Translations under genes and position numbers: made by a program
Part shown: one piece after another, positions 5,536 through 9,590 of the stretch
How positions within the stretch are numbered: the stretch's first letter is position 1
How the letters are laid out: every line of letters starts with the position of its first letter
The notes under the pieces: generated by a model
What the model saw: only the letters and a program-made list of their open reading frames with translations
Databases searched by the model: none
What the model was told of the DNA's origin: nothing
Source of the DNA: SAR202 cluster bacterium
GTDB lineage: Bacteria; Chloroflexota; Dehalococcoidia; UBA3495
Length of the DNA: 9,590 bases
Direction: 5' to 3'
Assembly: GCA_009392075.1 (NCBI GenBank)
Contig: VFHG01000377.1
Coordinates: 1 to 9,590 of the forward strand

Positions 5536-7206
5536 CTACAGGGAGCCGTCGATAACTATATCCAGCACTGCCGGTTTGCCCGAGGCAACCGCCCGTTTGA
5601 CCGCCGGAGCGATCTCAGCCGGGTCGGTGATTCGCTCCCCGTGGACGCCCATGCTGGAGGCGATTCCGGCGACGTCGAAGGGCGTTGGGAAGTCGGAGTA
5701 GGGCAGGTTTTCGCCGGCTGATTCCTTCTGCTGCAGTATCTCCCGCTGATAAACGTCGAAGTTGACCTTAAGGACCCGGTACATGCCATTGTTGCAGATG
5801 ACGAAGATGCAGGGGATGTTGTCGTTGGCCGCGGTCCATAGTCCCTGGATGGTCATCAGGGCGCTGCCGTCGCCGATTATCCCGAACACGGGCCGTTCGG
5901 GATTAGCCACTTGCACGCCCATAGTGGTGCCAATGCCACCGCCAATGGACTGGCCGCGGAAGGCGCGGAGGTCTCCCCGCTTCTGGCCTTGGAAGTAATG
6001 GCGCATGGTGGCGCGGTTGCTGATGGAGTCGTCCACTACGATGGCGTTGTCCGGCAGGGCATCGGCCAACTCCGACATCATCCGCGCCGGAGTCATGGGC
6101 TTGTTGTCCCATTTGCCGGCAACTGAGTTGTCGAAGGCCTTGCGTTTTTCAGCCGCCGCGGCAACTACTCCGATCTTGCGGCCGGCTATCTCGTTCTCTA
6201 TCTCAGGCGTGATCAGGGGCTTTATGGAGCGTATGAGTTCTTCGATGGCTAGCCCGCAATGGGACACGATACCGACGTCGGTTGGCTCCGACCTGCCCGC
6301 CCGCCCAGGGATCGGGTCGATGTGGACCAGTTTGGTGTTCTCGCCCAGGATGATGTCCCCCCAATAGAACAGTTCGTCCATGGCGTCCATGCCGATGGCC
6401 AAGACCAGATCTGATTCTTGGAGCAACTCACGGCTGCTAGTGACGCGCAAAGTGTGGTTGCCGAAGAACTGCGGGTGCGTGGTCGGGAAAGAGACCTCGG
6501 CGCCCCGCGACTGGTGGACGGGAAATCCCATCAGTTCGGCCAATTCCACGGCCAGGTCGTTGGCGTGGTCCTCGGAGACCCGGTCTCCCACCATCATCAG
6601 CGGGCGCTTGGCGGCCATGATAAGGGACACCGCCTCCTCGATACCCTGCGAATCCGGCCGGTAGGAGTCGTGGACCTTACTGGAGGGCACGATGTTCATC
6701 TCAGCCTCGCCTTCCAAGGCGTTTGCCGTAAAGCCTACGTAGACCGGGCCCTTGGGATGGCTATTGGCTTCGTGGAATGCCCGGCGGATCACCGACGGGA
6801 TCTGGTCAGGAAGGTTCAGTTCCACCGACCATTTGGTAACCGGACGGACCAGCTCAGACAGATCAGTCTTGGTCTCGTTGATCTTGCGTGCATCGTAGTT
6901 GGCAGACATCACGACCATGGGGGTCCCTGTGTTCAGTGCGTCTAGCATCAGGGCGATGCCGTTGGCCAGTCCGCTGTCCACATGTAGCATGACCAGAGAC
7001 GGTTTCTCGATAGACCTGGCGTAAGACTCGCCCATGCCCATTGCGACGCTTTCTTGCAAGGTCAGGAAGTATTGGAGTTCCGGGTAATCCCCTAGCATGT
7101 CCATCAGAGGCGCTTCGCTGGTCCCGGGGTTGCCGAAGATGTGCTTCACGCCCTCTGCCTTCAGCATCTCCAGCACTGCCTGTTTTCCGGTCATCATTTG
7201 GGACAT
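5536..7206 (-). CDS. Thiamine diphosphate-dependent enzyme (benzoylformate decarboxylase/acetolactate synthase-like)
   Basis: A 556-aa ThDP enzyme with the usual PYR-central-PP domain order and full family length; such enzymes cleave or join 2-oxo acids. In the N-terminal domain, GNPGTSEAPL (25-34) resembles the GNPGSNE of benzoylformate decarboxylase; TLQES carries the cofactor-activating glutamate (E52); and LHVDSG carries H75, matching benzoylformate decarboxylase H70. The central domain spans about 190-340. The C-terminal ThDP-Mg motif starts with GDGS (445-448) and ends with NN (472-473). The second benzoylformate decarboxylase histidine (H281) appears to be replaced by L279 in IGMDAMDELFYWGD, and its serine 26 by T29, so the substrate probably differs. 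AGAAGG (complement of 7216-7221) lies 9 nt before the ATG. The CMD pair follows 22 nt downstream. The family is secure; the reaction is not. Confidence 0.92.
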   Translation of the reverse strand: MSQMMTGKQAVLEMLKAEGVKHIFGNPGTSEAPLMDMLGDYPELQYFLTLQESVAMGMGESYARSIEKPSLVMLHVDSGLANGIALMLDALNTGTPMVVMSANYDARKINETKTDLSELVRPVTKWSVELNLPDQIPSVIRRAFHEANSHPKGPVYVGFTANALEGEAEMNIVPSSKVHDSYRPDSQGIEEAVSLIMAAKRPLMMVGDRVSEDHANDLAVELAELMGFPVHQSRGAEVSFPTTHPQFFGNHTLRVTSSRELLQESDLVLAIGMDAMDELFYWGDIILGENTKLVHIDPIPGRAGRSEPTDVGIVSHCGLAIEELIRSIKPLITPEIENEIAGRKIGVVAAAAEKRKAFDNSVAGKWDNKPMTPARMMSELADALPDNAIVVDDSISNRATMRHYFQGQKRGDLRAFRGQSIGGGIGTTMGVQVANPERPVFGIIGDGSALMTIQGLWTAANDNIPCIFVICNNGMYRVLKVNFDVYQREILQQKESAGENLPYSDFPTPFDVAGIASSMGVHGERITDPAEIAPAVKRAVASGKPAVLDIVIDGSL

Positions 7207-7311
7207 CTAAATAAACCTTCTAGTCAACTAACTTTTTTCCGCGCGCCGCGCCGGCCAACTAATATTTTTCAAACGCGGTGCATGGCCCGATTTATAATAT
7301 TGGTCGATAAA
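7207..7311 (-). other. AT-rich gap between VOC and ThDP genes
   Basis: This 105-nt gap lies between two minus-strand genes. It holds AT-rich patches (7261-7270 and 7290-7312) around a GC-only block (7240-7257) next to a T6 run at 7233-7238. On the coding strand the GC block comes before A6, so it is not an intrinsic terminator for VOC transcription. TATAAT at 7293-7298 reads on the plus strand, but no -35 is properly spaced and no plus-strand gene follows. An internal promoter for the ThDP operon is possible but not demonstrated. Confidence 0.25.
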
Positions 7312-7707
7312 CTATGCTGCGGGCTGCACCAATTCGATTACCACGTCGTCCGGACCCTCGATGTAGGCCAGCTTGATCCCTTGAGGGGTCACCGTTAGGG
7401 GCAATATTACGCGGATGCCTTCGGCCTCGAACCGGGCCATCTCGGCTTCCAGGTCATCCACGTGGAACCCAAAGTGCTCAAGGCCCAGCCGGTGTAGCTC
7501 GGGGACGGCTCTTTCAGGGGAGGAATTGGGCGGTTGGGACGAGATATTTAGCCGGGTGGGGCCGCCAACTTGCATGCCGATGGTGATGGTGCCCGGCATG
7601 ACCTCACGCTCTGAAACTCTCTTGGCATTGAAGATCTTTTCGTACCAGGCGGCAGATGCATGGGGGTCTGCAGCCCTGATGTGAACGTGGTTGATGGCGT
7701 ATTCCAT
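7312..7707 (-). CDS. VOC family protein (glyoxalase/bleomycin-resistance fold)
   Basis: A 131-aa vicinal-oxygen-chelate protein with two beta-alpha-beta-beta-beta modules. Likely metal ligands are H7 in INHVHI, H78 in LEHFGFHVDDLEAEM (76-90) and E125 in the terminal strand IEGPDDVVIELVQ (116-128). SAAWYEKIFNAK (18-29) and FEAEGIRV (93-100) are typical linker sequences. VOC proteins include glyoxalases, extradiol dioxygenases, epimerases and thiol transferases; the subclass cannot be fixed here. The ATG is well supported by GAGGAG (complement of 7715-7720) at a 7-nt spacing. It is the first gene of the minus-strand group, 105 nt upstream of the ThDP enzyme, so co-transcription is possible but not certain. 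Divergent from nadE. Confidence 0.9.
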   Translation of the reverse strand: MEYAINHVHIRAADPHASAAWYEKIFNAKRVSEREVMPGTITIGMQVGGPTRLNISSQPPNSSPERAVPELHRLGLEHFGFHVDDLEAEMARFEAEGIRVILPLTVTPQGIKLAYIEGPDDVVIELVQPAA

Positions 7708-7773
7708 GGTTATTCTCCTCGGTTGACCTACTCATGGCGGACGGCGCGGTGTGCCGAATGTCTTCTCGTCGGA

Positions 7774-7803
7774 ATGTTAGCGTCGGCGGGCAACCCTTGT
7801 CCA
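7774..7803 (-). promoter_or_regulatory. Candidate promoter for the VOC gene
   Basis: On the minus strand, TGGACA (complement of 7798-7803) and TAACAT (complement of 7774-7779) are separated by 18 nt. They match the sigma70 consensus at 5 of 6 and 4 of 6 positions. Transcription would begin near 7767 and give a leader of about 60 nt before the VOC start codon. This is a consensus match by eye only, in the right place for a divergent promoter. Confidence 0.35.
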
Positions 7804-7856
7804 CCACCGGCCCTGCTTCAGGCATGACGTAGAACAGCTTCCAGGCACGAATTCGA

Positions 7857-7886
7857 TTGGCATGTCCATTTGGAAGTCTGTATACT
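7857..7886 (+). promoter_or_regulatory. Sigma70-like promoter of nadE
   Basis: TTGGCA (7857-7862) and TATACT (7881-7886) each match the sigma70 consensus at 5 of 6 positions with an 18-nt spacer. Transcription would begin around 7893, leaving a leader of about 20 nt that contains GAGGA (7903-7907), five nucleotides before the nadE ATG. Location and spacing make this the best promoter candidate in the window. Confidence 0.55.
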
Positions 7887-7912
7887 CGGCACAAGCCCAC
7901 GCGAGGATATAG

Positions 7913-9590
7913 ATGGCACGAACCTTCCGCCTGGCCCTGGCGCAGATCAACCCAACGGTTGGTGACATCCCCGGGAACACCTCCAAGATCCTGGACTACT
8001 TGGAACGCGCCCGAGAGGCTGGGGCCGACCTTGTGGCCTTCCCTGAGTTGGCGACCACCGGCTACCCCCCGGAAGACCTTCTCTTCAAGAAATCGTTCCT
8101 GATCGACAACGTTGCCGCTATGGCAAAGATCGCTGCAGCCTCTCATGGCATCGCCGTGGTCCTGGGCTACGTCAATATCGTGTCGCTGGAGCGGCCGTCT
8201 GAAGAAGTCGGACCCCAGGTCACCAACGCCGCCGCCCTGTGTTATGGCGGCAAGCTGGTCGACACCTATCACAAGATATTCCTGCCCAATTACGGCGTGT
8301 TCGACGAGCAGCGCTACTTCCAGAAGGGCTCCGAATGCCCGGTCTACCGCATCGGCGGAGTGGGCGTAGGCGTCAACATCTGTGAAGACATCTGGTACCC
8401 GGTGGGCCCAACCACGGTGCAGTGCCAGGCTGGGGCCGAGTTGATCGTCAATATCAACGCATCGCCATTCCACGCCGGCAAACGGGCCTTCCGTGAGAAT
8501 ATGATTGCCCAGAGAGCTTTAGAGAACGGGCTGACCGTCGCTTACGTGAACACGGTGGGCGGGCAAGACGAGCTGGTCTTCGACGGCAGCAGCATCATCT
8601 GTAACACCACCGGCGGACTGGTAGCGCGTAGCCCAGCCTTCCAGGAATGGCTCTTGATCACCGACCTGGAATTCCCCGACGCCGCGGCCAAGCCCAGCCG
8701 AACGACATCGAGCGCTGAAGCAGCCGCTGTGGGCACGGTGAAGAACGTGACTGTGTCGGAGGTAGCATTAAACAGCCGCGCGCCATTGGCGGAACAACCC
8801 ATGTCGGACGGCATGGACGGGCCGGAAGAGGTCTACCGGGCCTTGGTTATGGGCACCAGCGATTATCTTCGCAAGTCGGGCTTTACCAAGGCGTTGATTG
8901 GCCTGTCGGGCGGGATAGACTCGGCGCTGACGGCAACGGTGGCGGCGGACGCCTTGGGCAAGGACAACGTGGTGGGCATCACCATGCCCTCTCGTTACTC
9001 GTCCGAGGGCAGCATCAGCGACTCCAAGAAGCTGGCCGAAAACCTGGGTTTGGACCTCTGGGAAGTGCCCATCGAACCGGCCCATCAGGCTTTCACCGAC
9101 ATGTTGGCAGAGCGGTTCAAAGGCACCGAGGCCAACGTGGCCGAGGAGAACGTTCAGGCCAGGGTGCGCGGTAATGTGCTGATGACCGTGTCCAACAAAT
9201 TCGGTTGGATCGTGCTCACTACCGGCAACAAATCGGAGATGGCCATGGGCTATGCCACGCTGTACGGCGACATGGCCGGCGGTTTTGCCGTGCTGAAAGA
9301 CGTTCCCAAGACCACGGTCTACGAACTATGCCGCTGGCGCAACCGGCAGGGCCGGGCCTTTGGAACGGTTGACGACGTTATCCCCGCGGCGATCATCGAC
9401 AAACCCCCTAGCGCCGAGCTGCGGGATGACCAACTGGATGCAGACAGTCTGCCGGCCTATGAGATATTGGATCCTGTGGTTGAGGCCTACGTGGAGGACG
9501 ACTTAAGCTACCAAGACATGGTGGGACAGGGATTCGACCCGCAGGTAGTGCGGCAGGTCATCGCGGCGGTGGACCGAAACGAATACAAGC
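7913..9590 (+). CDS. nadE: Glutamine-dependent NAD+ synthetase (3' end outside window)
   Basis: A two-domain cytoplasmic enzyme that makes NAD+ from deamido-NAD+ using ATP and glutamine. 559 codons are present and the frame is still open at the right edge; bacterial members of this two-domain form are often 540-580 aa, so little is missing. The N-terminal nitrilase-type glutaminase domain (about 5-260) has the triad E45 (AFPELATTGYPPEDLL), K121 (YHKIFLPNYGVFDE) and C157 (NICEDIW). The C-terminal synthetase domain (about 303 onward) has the ATP-pyrophosphatase P-loop LSGGIDSAL (331-339) and TTGNKSEMAMGYATLYGDMA (437-456). The ATG at 7913 has GAGGA 5 nt upstream, and the sequence MARTFRLALAQINPTVGD is the usual N-terminus. 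It is divergent from the VOC gene with its own promoter, so it is not part of the catabolic operon. Confidence 0.95.
   Translation, partial: MARTFRLALAQINPTVGDIPGNTSKILDYLERAREAGADLVAFPELATTGYPPEDLLFKKSFLIDNVAAMAKIAAASHGIAVVLGYVNIVSLERPSEEVGPQVTNAAALCYGGKLVDTYHKIFLPNYGVFDEQRYFQKGSECPVYRIGGVGVGVNICEDIWYPVGPTTVQCQAGAELIVNINASPFHAGKRAFRENMIAQRALENGLTVAYVNTVGGQDELVFDGSSIICNTTGGLVARSPAFQEWLLITDLEFPDAAAKPSRTTSSAEAAAVGTVKNVTVSEVALNSRAPLAEQPMSDGMDGPEEVYRALVMGTSDYLRKSGFTKALIGLSGGIDSALTATVAADALGKDNVVGITMPSRYSSEGSISDSKKLAENLGLDLWEVPIEPAHQAFTDMLAERFKGTEANVAEENVQARVRGNVLMTVSNKFGWIVLTTGNKSEMAMGYATLYGDMAGGFAVLKDVPKTTVYELCRWRNRQGRAFGTVDDVIPAAIIDKPPSAELRDDQLDADSLPAYEILDPVVEAYVEDDLSYQDMVGQGFDPQVVRQVIAAVDRNEYK

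Noticed and set aside
7233..7257. T6 run next to a GC-only block as an intrinsic terminator
   Set aside because: On the plus strand the T run comes before the GC block, and on the minus strand the block is followed by A6, so neither strand gives the stem-then-U order.
7604..8473. 289-codon minus-strand open frame opposite the start of nadE
   Set aside because: Its first two thirds are the antisense of a clear nadE coding sequence and its end is a frame-shifted reading of the VOC gene; the middle part over the intergenic region has no recognisable domain.

Overview
The window looks like chromosomal DNA from an uncultured, moderately GC-rich bacterium. The combination of a luciferase-like flavin monooxygenase, VOC and CMD-domain enzymes and an aromatic-decarboxylase-like protein fits Chloroflexota of the SAR202/Dehalococcoidia type. 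That assignment is an inference from gene content; there is no rRNA or other phylogenetic marker here. I see no phage, transposon, CRISPR or tRNA signal, and no base-composition break that would suggest recent transfer.

Layout: (1) At the left edge, six codons of a minus-strand gene with a strong ribosome binding site run out of the window (1-19). A short divergent intergenic region follows. (2) A plus-strand gene group follows: a small SAM-methyltransferase-like protein (about 187-819, with no normal start codon), a luciferase-like flavin monooxygenase (873-1937) and a protein of the 4,5-dihydroxyphthalate decarboxylase/periplasmic-binding-protein fold without a signal peptide (1960-2943). 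(3) A short convergent gap carries a GC-rich hairpin of the widespread 'CCCTCACCCTAA..' intergenic repeat type. (4) A minus-strand gene group, read from right to left, contains a VOC/glyoxalase-fold protein (7707-7312), a benzoylformate-decarboxylase/acetolactate-synthase-like ThDP enzyme (7206-5536), a CMD-domain protein without catalytic cysteines (5513-5025), an AhpD-type CMD protein with an intact active site (5028-4435, overlapping the previous gene by 4 nt) and a 12-helix MFS carboxylate-type transporter (4380-3058). (5) On the right, a good sigma70-like promoter drives nadE, the glutamine-dependent NAD+ synthetase, which runs off the window after 559 codons.

How they may work together: the two facing cassettes look like catabolic or redox accessory genes. 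The transporter could bring in an organic acid, the ThDP enzyme could cleave a 2-oxo acid, and the CMD pair could handle peroxide or a ring-derived intermediate. On the other strand, the flavin monooxygenase, decarboxylase-like protein and methyltransferase-like protein could modify an aromatic or other recalcitrant carboxylate. The substrate cannot be read from the sequence. The most notable points are the ThDP enzyme-CMD pair-transporter operon, the ThDP enzyme's lack of one benzoylformate-decarboxylase histidine, the split active/inactive CMD pair, and the missing start codon of the methyltransferase. nadE is ordinary housekeeping.
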